A stretch of DNA of 14,817 bases from Chrysochromulina tobinii (GCA_001275005.1 JWZX01002675.1:1-14817), one strand, 5' to 3'; shown: positions 7,101 to 14,006, numbered from the stretch's first letter. Program-made: numbers and translations. Notes: generated by a model from the letters alone, not told the origin.

Positions 7101-7479
7101 CCTCGTCCTCGACAGAATCCTTGGATTCGAGTTCAAGAAGAGTCGAGATGACGTAGGCATAGTCTGCTCCGCAATGTTCTTCAATGCCCATGTTCTTCAT
7201 TGGCTTGAGCAACGAGATGGTATCGCCGTCAGCAATGCGCACGTGTTTACCTTTGCCCACGAGCGTGTTGTTCACGTATGTGCCGTTGCTGGAGAGATCC
7301 TCAAGCCACCACGATTGCGCTTCGTAGAATAAAGTGCAATGTTTGGCGGAGACTGTGATGTCCGAGTACTGCACTTGACATGACTCGCGCCGTCCGATGG
7401 ACACCTCCGTGCCACGCACCTGCAGCTTGCGGCCCGAGTCTTTAGCGCCGACGCAATCGAGGATGCACGTCGAGGGCAT
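4126..7479 (-). CDS. FHA domain / coiled-coil / fibronectin-III-like protein, 1117 aa
   Basis: Starts at ATG 7479 and ends at TGA 4128-4126. Residues ~5-92 form a forkhead-associated domain with its conserved residues: Gly-Arg (29-30), Ser-x2-His (44-47, SAKH) and Asn-Gly-Thr (65-67, DLSSNGTYVN). FHA domains bind phosphothreonine peptides, so the N-terminus probably docks a phosphorylated partner. An almost pure Glu tract follows (124-146), then a variable low-complexity linker. A long Ala/Glu/Arg-rich coiled coil spans ~363-650 and a second ~798-946. Residues ~968-1073 resemble a fibronectin type III domain (SITLEW early, YRFRVRA late). The last ~40 residues are strongly acidic. There are no membrane segments or signal peptide. 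The whole suggests an intracellular scaffold or cytoskeletal/DNA-damage adaptor, but no named orthologue is recognised. The long linker (~150-360) could hide an in-frame intron. Confidence 0.85.
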   Translation of the reverse strand: MPSTCILDCVGAKDSGRKLQVRGTEVSIGRRESCQVQYSDITVSAKHCTLFYEAQSWWLEDLSSNGTYVNNTLVGKGKHVRIADGDTISLLKPMKNMGIEEHCGADYAYVISTLLELESKDSVEDEGEEEEDEGEEEEEEEEEEEDNVPAIEPAKNLATICRQKVKQKLAAAVIRKPSLGIARPPAVVPAQVTQVPAQQDGNATKVEIRRAAGPIASPRHICSDVDAEKPTATRSTTRPPHQLLHELGSGGGEMIVPAPRGGDGREHATLRFAQAPSDGEHGDAPRSGEEAMSVRARLPGSGPVVIPSSRIDVSVDGTRAYALRQSMQGMDPQALRPQATHSAASIRQNGADAPCEVHRWNISEAEFDLAVKEAIREANRQAEMVRLQAVQDARTQALKDQKALIDSAVATVTTKAEAALAEAEQKATLRLLAAVTAVREQAAGDAAALIESKEREAAADRVACLAAAEVETRRQVECAVELALNEQRECHKRALELERRAEEEVRRAEEEERAMCAHKVRLEHEAAVSTAVSTALSAAVSAALAEHAERETQRARLQAKEAEEAQRQAVAEAVSNATCLAAKKHEEELQSLLSADGQRANRVAFEAAVASFRLEAEANTLRAVAEAKAEARIELLFAVQDARAEGVAFQATAAAPERGAAIREDAFTDAIAKYSQQRGHDSAMKGTSAARGPKIFVSLPDGMTVSLGKLDLGSAATAVEVAPLVARALLAHAGLHAEGTADSDSGSNEHAGLAAALAPVLETITAVAKGGAACSSRARLPLMYLPGGPQGVPVALETTTDVTELRKAKAIMADLDALEGKPVQVAPEAVMLQELALTRQLATLLAECFEEKQKETAVADALLAAQASHTSSMAELMAKHSKNAIASAVLDLQRQLEERSKLDSVRDHEARELRAALRAQREQHEEELRRQVAEAVDKAVATQVATGTNAGPSEATVAEGASYGDPSGLQIVLVETGVGSITLEWVVIKPAAGDGKLKLQPSMYELQWRSEPTDGSGPGSSIWCSTEGSKSLKATSATKNNLSPSCLYRFRVRAKSIDGKWWPFTPPSTAVKPAAAEHSEEDNEEEEEDDNADHDHESSDKLDDEESDSVSPVGSDA
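4261..4578 (-). other. Fibronectin type III-like domain coding segment
   Basis: Encodes residues ~968-1073 of the FHA protein. The early strand SITLEWVV carries the conserved core Trp, MYELQWR fits a middle strand, and LYRFRVRAKS matches the Tyr-x-(Phe/Tyr)-Arg-Val-x-Ala strand typical of FN3. The length (~105 residues) suits one FN3 repeat. The assignment rests on pattern recognition only. Confidence 0.6.
5857..5904 (-). repeat. Four imperfect 12-bp tandem repeats in coiled-coil coding region
   Basis: Four copies of GCTCACGGCGGT-like units (plus strand) start at 5857, 5869, 5881 and 5893. Each differs from the consensus at one or two positions. They encode four-residue units AVST, AVST, ALSA, AVSA. 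The period of four residues does not fit the seven-residue heptad of the surrounding coiled coil. Confidence 0.75.
5946..5986 (-). repeat. 21-bp direct repeat coding RRAEEE units
   Basis: A 20-bp block (CTCCTCCTCCGCACGTCG core) at 5946-5965 recurs exactly at 5967-5986, a period of 21 bp. It encodes the duplicated heptad RRAEEEV/RRAEEEE. One codon heptad per repeat keeps the coiled-coil register, so this looks like a recent in-frame duplication. Confidence 0.75.
7042..7110 (-). repeat. GAG/GAA-rich low-complexity tract (poly-Glu)
   Basis: On the plus strand this is a CTC/TTC trinucleotide-rich stretch, with a near-duplicated GCCCTCGTCCTCCTC unit. It encodes Glu with a few Asp and Gly (residues 124-146), just after the FHA domain. 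It is likely variable in length and acts as an acidic linker. Confidence 0.8.
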
Positions 7480-7844
7480 AACAGCCTCGGTTTGGCGACC
7501 GTGCGGGCTCGACCTAAGAACGCGCCCGCCGTGACGGCAGGAAAAAATGCATGCATCCTATGTCCAGCCCCGCCACCGGATTCGCGTGTACATGTACACA
7601 ACCATGAGTTCAGTTCCGCAGTCTCGAGCGAGTCACGGGCGCGGGTACGGGGGTTGGCGTGGTCTCGTACCGAGTACCGTATACTTCAATCGACACACGC
7701 ACAAGCACGCAGTACACACGCTACAGTATCAGTAACATCGCGCAGTGACCACGGGAGAGGCAACTATAAATGTGCAGAAGCTGCTCTCACTCGACTCTCG
7801 TCCTGCGTGTGTACAGTGTGTGTCCCACGCGAGTATCCTGCGTC
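7480..7844. promoter_or_regulatory. Region upstream of the FHA gene and 3' of the XRN2 gene
   Basis: Both flanking genes are on the minus strand, so this 365-bp segment should contain the 3' UTR of the exonuclease gene and the promoter of the FHA gene. On the minus strand, GT-rich sequence (around 7690-7730 and 7808-7825) could be downstream elements for polyadenylation. No AATAAA is visible. Two perfect palindromes lie near the FHA start: ATGCATGCAT (7547-7556) and a 14-bp GTGTACATGTACAC (7586-7599). A plus-strand open frame here (7492-8001) runs into the exonuclease coding sequence and is a shadow. Confidence 0.5.
7586..7599. promoter_or_regulatory. 14-bp perfect palindrome upstream of FHA gene
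   Basis: GTGTACATGTACAC reads the same on both strands and lies about 107-120 bp before the FHA gene ATG. A second palindrome, ATGCATGCAT at 7547-7556, lies 68-77 bp before the ATG. Symmetric sites at promoter distance suit binding of dimeric factors, but no factor is known here. Confidence 0.35.
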
Positions 7845-10800
7845 TTACTTGCGCTTGAGCTGCTGGCGCAGTAATTCAGCCGCGGAGCGATTCAGGTCGG
7901 TTGGAGCCCCTGCTGGCGGCGGCGGGCGTGCCCCGCCGTTCAGGGCAATCTGCTGGCGGAGGAGGCTGGCTGCAGAGCCGACGCCGCCGGGAGCCCCTTG
8001 ATCGCCACGAGCGTCGCGCGAAGGGGGTATGCCATACGGGTGGTAACGATTGTCGTGGCGGCCCTGTGGCGCCGGTCCGCCCGCCGAGGAAGGGTACGGC
8101 GCAGGATGACTGGGCGGAGGAGGTAGTAGAGGCTGCTGATGGGCCGGGTACTGCTGGTACGCCGCGTACGCCGCGTGGCCGGGAGCGCCAGGAGGGTGGA
8201 GCATCGGGCCGGAGCTGTAGTATTGGGCATACGCGGGATGCGGCGCCGGGGCGACGGGGTACTGGGCCGATTGCGGCGGGGGATAGGGCGGCGCGTGATG
8301 TGGCGGCCGAGGAAGCACTGGCATGGTGGCGGCGCGCGCCACTCTCCACGTCTTCACACGGTCATCGATCTCGACCCCCATGGCGCGCAACTCATCGCGG
8401 AGCCGATCGGCGTCCGTGAATTGGCGGCCGACGCGTGCCGCAAGGCGCTGTGCGAGGAGCGCGTGCACACGCGCCTCGTCAACGGGCGCAGCATCGCCTT
8501 CGGCGCGGCGGTAGTCATGGCCATGGCCACCGTAGCTGCTGCTGCTGCTGCCCTGGCGGGCCGGGAGATGGTGGCCGATCATGCGCTGCGCATCGCCACC
8601 CATGCGGCGCGCGGTGACGAAGCTGCCCTGCTTGATCACGGGGGCATCGGCTCGTGTCAGCCTTGGCTCTGGCATCTTGACATTCGCGAGGAGCGTCGGG
8701 CGGGAAGGCGTAGCTTCGGCCGGCGGCAGGGCAAATGTGGCCCGCACAGCGAGGTTCACAAAGTCCTTGAGCGCACGGCCCACCTCAAGGCCGTGAAAGG
8801 CGGGCGGTTCGAGCAGCTTGTGCGGTGGCGGCGCATCTTCCAGGCAAGTCACGCAGCCAGATAAGAAGGCCCTGGGGATGTCGGCGGTGAGCTGCACGGC
8901 AGAGGGCGGAGGGCCATAGCATTTGACGAGCGGCGCGAAGAGCGGGTGCCCGTCGCGCACGAAGAGCATCGGTTTGCCGTGTGAGTTGCGCCGCTGCTCC
9001 TCTGCGCTGAACTCGCCCGCGTACTCCTGGATGGTGGCGAGAAGTCGCTCCTCCTCAATAAAGGGCAGCAGCACAACGGCCTGCCAAGCAAACTTCTTCC
9101 CGTTCAGGTCGATCTGGAAGTCGACAGGGTAGCAGTCAGCGAGCTCCGAGCTCGGGTCGCGCATAATCTCAGCGAGCGCGTTCGGCAGCGCGGAGGCAGA
9201 GCGTGGGGGCAGCACCGCCATCAACTGCTCGAACGGGAGGAAGGGCGTGCCCAGCTCGGGCTCAAAGGGCTCGTCAGGGTCGATGGCCTCCGCAATGTCA
9301 GTGGCGAACGGCGCGTAGTGGTACGGGAAGAACCACCCCCACGAGCAGCACCCCTCGTAGTAGTAGCGCATCACCCAACACAGGCCCTCAGCATACGCCT
9401 TGGCAATGTCCGTGTGGGCGCCGTCGCCGAGCCCCGCGAATTTACGCGCATAGTAGCGCTCCTTCCAGCCAGGCACGCCAAGCTGCACAGTATCCTCCTC
9501 CGCTTCGTCAAAGGTGTTGCGCTTCTTCACCATCGCGTCAAGCTCGCGCTTAAAGCGTGCGGCCGCGCTCTCGTTGGCCCCGTTGCCCTGCTTGACGAGC
9601 CAAATCTCAAGGTTTGCGTCTGCTCCCTGGCGCTTGTTGGCGACGGTGAGCTCGTCACACATCTGCATCGCCATCGCGCGCTGATACGAGTTCAGGTGCG
9701 AGGGCAGCTTGCACGGCGGCGCATCGTCAGGCAGCTGTGCAAACTCCTGGATCTGGTTGAAGAGCTCGAGAAGCGACGCGTCGCGCCCGAGCGCGAGCTC
9801 AGCGGAGCGCTGGTAGGTCGCCGCATCGTGCCCACCCGATTCGCCACCTTTGGCGCTGCCGGGCCCGCCATGCAACGCCTGCAGATGCGCGGAGGCCCTC
9901 GGCACCTGAGCGAAGTCGGACACGCGCTGCATCATCTCGCGATGCTTGCGGCAGGCCTCCTTGTTCTTCACGTCGGAATCGCGCCGGCGCCGCTTATCCT
10001 TGTCGCGCTCCTCGGCACTGCGGTGCTTCTGAAGCAGCTCATCCTCGATCAAACTCAGCTCGGTGCAAAAGATTTTCGCGCGGCCCAGATGCACGCGGCC
10101 GCCATCGCAGACCCATCCTCCCATCTTCGGGAAGCAAGCCTTGTACAAGTCGACGAGTGTGTCGATGGCACCCAGCCGGATGTCGAGCGACGGCAAATGC
10201 GGCAAGAAGTCGTTGCCAACGAAGAAGCACAGGAAAATGAAGTCATCGATGACGCGCTCGAGGTCGAAGCCACCCACGCACGCGTAGTCGATGGTGTTGG
10301 CGAACTCGATTTGCAAGTACTCGCGAAGCGTCGCGATCTGCAGGAACTGGAAGGGCGTCGGGTTGCCGGCCTCCTTGCCTTGCCGTCCGCTCGCGAAATT
10401 ACCTTCGACGAGGGCCTCGCGGCCTTCGGCCTCCGCGGCGGCACGCTGCTGCATCTCAGCCTCGATCTGGTCGCTCAGGCTGCCGCCCTTGCCCTTGCCA
10501 CTCGCAGGACCCACGTACTCTCGCAGGATGCAAAAATGGGGCTCATGCGTGGCCAGCGAGAGCATGATCAGGTCGGCGTCGAGGCCATGAAGCGCGTGGC
10601 GCGTGTCAGGGTCGTACCCGGGCTGCCGGCGCTGCGAACGGATATACTCCATGATCTTGTGCTCGCCCTCGCCGGGCACAGAGCCGTCCGAGAGGATCAC
10701 CTCGATGCCCGCCCACCCTGGATCGGTCGAGAGCTTGCAATGCACGAATGTGCGCAGAAAAAGCGCAAGCCGGTCCATGAAGGGCGTGCCTGGCGTGATG

Positions 10801-11363
10801 ACGTTTGAGTCGAATAGGTTCTCTTTTCGCGGGGGCACCTCACGTCCCTCCTTCGCCCACTCCTCGCGCAGCCGAGTCTCCTCCTCCTCCTTTTCCTGCG
10901 CCTCTTGCGCAGAGCGGAAGCGTCGCGCGCGCTGCTGGTTCATCTTGGCGCGCGGTGCGACGCCGTCGATGGCCATGAAGAGCAGACGCCGCGGCCGCAC
11001 CGCAGCGAAGACACGCTCAAGGTAGTCAAAGATGGCAAGGTACATATCGTCCTCTGTCTCCGGCGGCGGACCATCCTCCGGGTGCGATGCGGGGTGGATG
11101 ATGCCGTTCATGTCCAGGTAGAGATTGTCGAATTCCATTCCATTCGGATTGGCACGGCTGGTGTCGACGGGCACGCGCACTCCATCATCTGTCCAAGTGG
11201 GCCGCTCCTCCATGACATCCACTATGACCTTTGGGTACTTGGCCGAGAGCCACTTGAAGAAGGCTGCGTGACGGCAGAAGCGGCAGTGCAGCGTGTGAGA
11301 GCGTGGGCGATGCAGAGCGCGTGGTTCGGCGACGTTTGCTGCGAGCGCACCCGGCACTCCCAT
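7845..11363 (-). CDS. XRN2: 5'-3' exoribonuclease, XRN2/Rat1 family (one intron)
   Basis: XRN2/Rat1 enzymes degrade 5'-monophosphate RNA in the nucleus, acting in transcription termination and RNA turnover. The Mg2+-binding acidic motifs are all present: LYLDMNGIIH, IDGVAPRAKMNQQRARRFR, LSDGSVPGEGEHKIM, LDADLIMLSLATHE and FFVGNDFLPHLPSL. The second conserved region includes EGLCWVMRYYYEG, FPYHYAPFA, PFLPFEQLMAVLP and IDLNGKKFAWQAVVLLPF. The unspliced frame is 1172 codons. Removing the intron at 11350-11264 restores the invariant start MGVPAFFKWLSAKYP and gives 1143 residues. The CCHC zinc knuckle seen in many XRN2 proteins after the LATHE block is absent, replaced by a Gly/Lys/Ala/Glu linker. 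C-terminal additions are a cysteinyl-tRNA-synthetase-like motif (961-1008 unspliced), a Pro/Tyr/Ala-rich low-complexity tail, and two copies of SAAxLLRQQ. The TAA is at 7847-7845. The nuclear XRN2 call, rather than cytoplasmic XRN1, rests on overall similarity and length. Confidence 0.95.
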   Translation of the reverse strand: MGVPGALAANVAEPRALHRPRSHTLHCRFCRHAAFFKWLSAKYPKVIVDVMEERPTWTDDGVRVPVDTSRANPNGMEFDNLYLDMNGIIHPASHPEDGPPPETEDDMYLAIFDYLERVFAAVRPRRLLFMAIDGVAPRAKMNQQRARRFRSAQEAQEKEEEETRLREEWAKEGREVPPRKENLFDSNVITPGTPFMDRLALFLRTFVHCKLSTDPGWAGIEVILSDGSVPGEGEHKIMEYIRSQRRQPGYDPDTRHALHGLDADLIMLSLATHEPHFCILREYVGPASGKGKGGSLSDQIEAEMQQRAAAEAEGREALVEGNFASGRQGKEAGNPTPFQFLQIATLREYLQIEFANTIDYACVGGFDLERVIDDFIFLCFFVGNDFLPHLPSLDIRLGAIDTLVDLYKACFPKMGGWVCDGGRVHLGRAKIFCTELSLIEDELLQKHRSAEERDKDKRRRRDSDVKNKEACRKHREMMQRVSDFAQVPRASAHLQALHGGPGSAKGGESGGHDAATYQRSAELALGRDASLLELFNQIQEFAQLPDDAPPCKLPSHLNSYQRAMAMQMCDELTVANKRQGADANLEIWLVKQGNGANESAAARFKRELDAMVKKRNTFDEAEEDTVQLGVPGWKERYYARKFAGLGDGAHTDIAKAYAEGLCWVMRYYYEGCCSWGWFFPYHYAPFATDIAEAIDPDEPFEPELGTPFLPFEQLMAVLPPRSASALPNALAEIMRDPSSELADCYPVDFQIDLNGKKFAWQAVVLLPFIEEERLLATIQEYAGEFSAEEQRRNSHGKPMLFVRDGHPLFAPLVKCYGPPPSAVQLTADIPRAFLSGCVTCLEDAPPPHKLLEPPAFHGLEVGRALKDFVNLAVRATFALPPAEATPSRPTLLANVKMPEPRLTRADAPVIKQGSFVTARRMGGDAQRMIGHHLPARQGSSSSSYGGHGHDYRRAEGDAAPVDEARVHALLAQRLAARVGRQFTDADRLRDELRAMGVEIDDRVKTWRVARAATMPVLPRPPHHAPPYPPPQSAQYPVAPAPHPAYAQYYSSGPMLHPPGAPGHAAYAAYQQYPAHQQPLLPPPPSHPAPYPSSAGGPAPQGRHDNRYHPYGIPPSRDARGDQGAPGGVGSAASLLRQQIALNGGARPPPPAGAPTDLNRSAAELLRQQLKRK
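7860..7976 (-). other. Duplicated SAAxLLRQQ motif at XRN2 C-terminus
   Basis: SAASLLRQQ (bases 7976-7950) and SAAELLRQQ (7886-7860) are separated by a 21-residue Pro/Gly/Ala linker. Each is predicted to be a short amphipathic helix, and the second lies four residues before the stop. Their codons differ at several synonymous sites, so the protein motif has been kept rather than just recently copied. Confidence 0.6.
8340..8483 (-). other. Cysteinyl-tRNA-synthetase C-terminal-like motif in XRN2
   Basis: Encodes unspliced residues 961-1008. The pattern is a helix rich in Ala, Leu and Arg, then R-Q-F-x-D-A-D-R-L-R-D-E-L-x-A-M-G-V-x-I-x-D and a Trp-Arg. This is the layout seen at the C-terminus of cysteinyl-tRNA synthetases (AR-x-KDF-x-AD-x-IRDEL-x2-GI-x-LED-x4-TxWR). 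I know of no such segment in animal, plant or fungal XRN2. Confidence 0.6.
11264..11350 (-). other. GT-AG intron (87 nt, phase 1) after codon 4 of XRN2
   Basis: The unspliced frame reads MGVPG, then a 29-residue Arg/His/Cys-rich stretch, then AAFFKWLSAKYP. XRN proteins start MGVPxFFRWL with no gap. Splicing donor GTGCGC (from 11350) to acceptor CACGCAG (ending 11264) gives MGVPAFFKWLSAKYP. A CTCAC branch-point-like sequence and a pyrimidine-rich stretch (GCCGCTTCTGCC) precede the acceptor. Length is a multiple of three with no in-frame stop. The first coding exon is only 13 nt. Confidence 0.92.
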
Positions 11364-11594
11364 TAGAAAGACGTCGCCAAGGCGTCGTGTCGGGCGCTCG
11401 AAAAGGTCTGCATAAGTTTATTTTCAATGCTCCGATCCGGCCCGTCTTGATGTGTCCACGGTCCCCTTCCGTCGCGCCCATCCAATGACCTGGGTGCACG
11501 CTCAAGTCAGTCCCTCGTACAGCCCCTGCCTATTGCAGTGGCCATAGGGTCTCGATAAACACCCTCGCAGGCCACATCACGGCTCTAGTGCCGG
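11364..11594. promoter_or_regulatory. Spacer: AP-4 beta 3' UTR and XRN2 promoter
   Basis: These 231 bp lie between two minus-strand genes, so they hold the AP-4 beta 3' end and the XRN2 promoter and 5' UTR. On the minus strand a single AATAAA (bases 11422-11417) occurs about 175 nt after the AP-4 beta stop and about 55 nt before the XRN2 ATG. It could be a polyadenylation signal, but it may be chance, since no other gene here shows one. No TATA box is evident. Confidence 0.45.
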
Positions 11595-12062
11595 TCAGCT
11601 CATCAGCTCGGCCTTAAGCAGAGCAGAGAAGGGAGCGATGGCAGCGACGTTTCCGGCACCCTTGATGATCGCGGAGGCTTGGCCGGTCGAAGCGGCTACC
11701 TGCAGCTCGACGAGTAGAAGGCAGCTCGTGGTTGCCTCGACTGCGTAGAAGTAAAACTTCGTCACGTCGCCCTGCGCGCCAAACGCCATGCATTTGACGT
11801 GCTTCATGGCGAGGCGGTCCTTGAGCGTGTTGGCGGCGCCCGGGCGCCCCATGGCTGCCCACGTTTCCGAGGTGGGAAGCGCGCCCCATTGCTGCTGGAA
11901 GGTTGGCGCGTCGAGTGTTGCCATGGGAGACAAGGCAAGCGCCGGCATCGCAGACATGGTCGGCATCGCCGGCGCCATGGTCGGCAAATCGTCGAGCAGT
12001 CCGAGAAGGTCATCCATCGGTCCGCGCGGCTTGAGCGCCGGGGCAGGCGCCGGCGCAGGCGC

Positions 12063-12104
<42 letters not shown>

Positions 12105-14006
12105 TGCGGCCGCTGGTGCCGCGGCCGATGGTGCCGCCACGCCGATGACATCGGCTTCGATTTCAGCAGCTTTGGCGGCAGCAGCTTTGGCGGCCGCGGC
12201 GTTGACGGAGGAGAGCGCGCGCTCGTCGGTGACGAAGCGCTCGGCCGGCTCGCCATAGATGACTGCGAGCGTGTTGAACTGCTCAAAGATTTTGTCCGCA
12301 AGCTCCGACGGTGCCTCCTCCACATAGGGCCCATCCACGGTCCCTCCGCGCGAGAGGATGATGGCGGCCTTGTGCACGTCGTAGTGGAGTAGCCGGTAGT
12401 AGAGCATCGCGCGGTCGTGCACGTCGGTGAAGCTCGCGTCAGAGATGGCCTCGTCCAGCAGCGTACCGAGCATCGCCTGCATCTCGGCCGGCCGGCGAAA
12501 GAAGAGCTTGGTCGCTGTGGCGAGCAGCTCGAGGCGTACCGCCTGCGACGTCTCCTCGCTGAAGCCCTCGACGAGCGGCTCGAAGAGGTAGGGTGCCTCA
12601 GGGATGACGTGACCGTACTCGGCGAGCATCCACAGAAGCGCCTTCTTGGCCTCGGGCTCGTCGATGGTGCGCAGGAAGTCAGGCATTTTCGCGAGGATTT
12701 TGTCGGCGTGGACCGGGTACTTGCGCAGCAGCTTCTGCATGCAGATGACCGCCTCGGCCGACACGTCCGTGATGTCATACCCGACGAATTTCATCAGTGC
12801 GTCGATGACGATGCCGGCCATTTCGGGCACTTTGACGCCCATGCTACCTATCGCGCTCACTGAGCCGCGCGCGACGGAGTTATCCGTGTCGGTCACGTAC
12901 TCGGAGAGCTCCTCGACAATCTCCTGCACGTTGCTCACCGACGCGATCGTCGTTAGGATCTCGAGCTTCAGCACCTTGACGCACACCGGGTCGTTGTATC
13001 GGCAGAAAAAGTGCTTGAAATCGCCAGCGAAGACAGCGGGCGAACGCGACGTGAGGAGCGCGATGTGCTTCAGGCAAACGAACCCCTGCTCGAAGACACC
13101 GCCTGTCATCAGCGTGAGCATGGGCGCCTTTAGGCGGGCATACACTTGGGCGTGCACAGCCTTCATGTCCTGCGTCAGGTTGAGGAACACCTTGGTCGCC
13201 GCAAGCACGACCGCCGAGTTGGAGTGCTTCAGGCGCTCCTCGAGCAGGTTCATGATGTCGAAGGTCTCCTGCTGCGTCTCGGGCTTGTAGCGCGCGACCA
13301 TGTCGAGCACGACGCACTGCGACCACTCGTTGAACTCCTTGATGCGGTTGAGCAGGTGGTGGATGATCAATTTGTTGATCGCCATGCCGCCCTCGTGCTG
13401 CAGGATCTCATTGAGCGCGCTGATGCAGTTGGAGACGACGAGCGCGTCGCGATCGCGCAGCATGTTGTACAACGTGTTGACCGCGTCATTCTGCACGAGC
13501 GCTTCTGGCGCGAGCCGATGCAGCTTGATGCACGCAATGACGGCCGTCTTGCGCACGTACGGGCTCGAATCCTTGAGCCCGGCGGCCACGACCGAAGGAA
13601 GGTACTCCTTGGTGTTCTCGAGTCGCAGGGAAGTGAACGAGCGCAGCGCCAGGCCACGTGTCATTGGATCTTCATCGCGGCAGTCCTTTTGCAGCGTGTT
13701 GATGGCGAGGAGCGATAGCTCCGGGTTGGCTGTGGCATATGTCGTGATGTACAAATAGACCATCTTCTTCACGACGTGATCCTTGCTCGCTGAAGCCATG
13801 ATCATCTCCGAAAAGAGCTTGGAGACGTCGATGCCCAGTGTCATGTATGCGATGACGCGCTTGATCACATCGCGCTTCTTTTCGGGGTCACGGTCCAAAG
13901 CAGGATTGCGCAGAGCCGCTTTCAGCTCGTTGACCTCGCCCTTCTTGTGCTCGATCACAACGCCGCCAGGCGGCGGCGGCTGCCCAGGCGCCGCTGTCGT
14001 CGCCAT
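11595..14006 (-). CDS. AP4B1: AP-4 complex subunit beta (adaptin)
   Basis: AP-4 is a clathrin-independent heterotetrameric coat that sorts cargo at the trans-Golgi network, and beta is one of its two large subunits. Residues ~21-590 form the adaptin N-terminal alpha-solenoid trunk, with strong beta-adaptin blocks: KKRDVIKRVIAYMTLGIDVS, KKMVYLYITTYA, LLAINTLQKDC, NPxxRGLALRS-like DPMTRGLALRS, HHLLNRIKEF, KHFFCRYNDP and FNTLAVIYG near the trunk end. The match is better to AP-4 beta than to AP-1/2 beta, as in GIDVSKLFSEM and the EGGMAINKLIIHHLLNR block. A ~110-residue hinge holds 13 consecutive Asp (635-647) and Ala/Pro repeats. Residues ~700-803 resemble the C-terminal appendage (TFQQQWGALP to LLKAELMS). 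Length 803 compares with about 739 in human. No intron is needed. A Pro/Ala-rich 20-residue N-terminal extension precedes the trunk. Confidence 0.92.
12066..12104 (-). repeat. Pure (GAC)13 trinucleotide repeat, poly-Asp in AP-4 beta hinge
   Basis: Thirteen uninterrupted GTC units on the plus strand encode 13 Asp in the hinge between trunk and appendage. The absence of any GAT codon marks it as a true microsatellite prone to length change. The flexible hinge should tolerate this. Confidence 0.9.

Noticed and set aside
7759-7770. CTATAAAT resembling a TATA box on the plus strand
   Set aside because: No plus-strand gene follows. Both flanking genes are on the minus strand, where this would face the wrong way.
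9318-10808. 496-codon open frame on the plus strand
   Set aside because: It is fully antisense to conserved XRN2 coding sequence. Long antisense frames are expected in GC-rich coding DNA, and its translation resembles no family.
11804-12778. 324-codon minus-strand open frame rich in Arg, Ser and Thr
   Set aside because: An alternate frame of AP-4 beta, whose own frame matches the family throughout.
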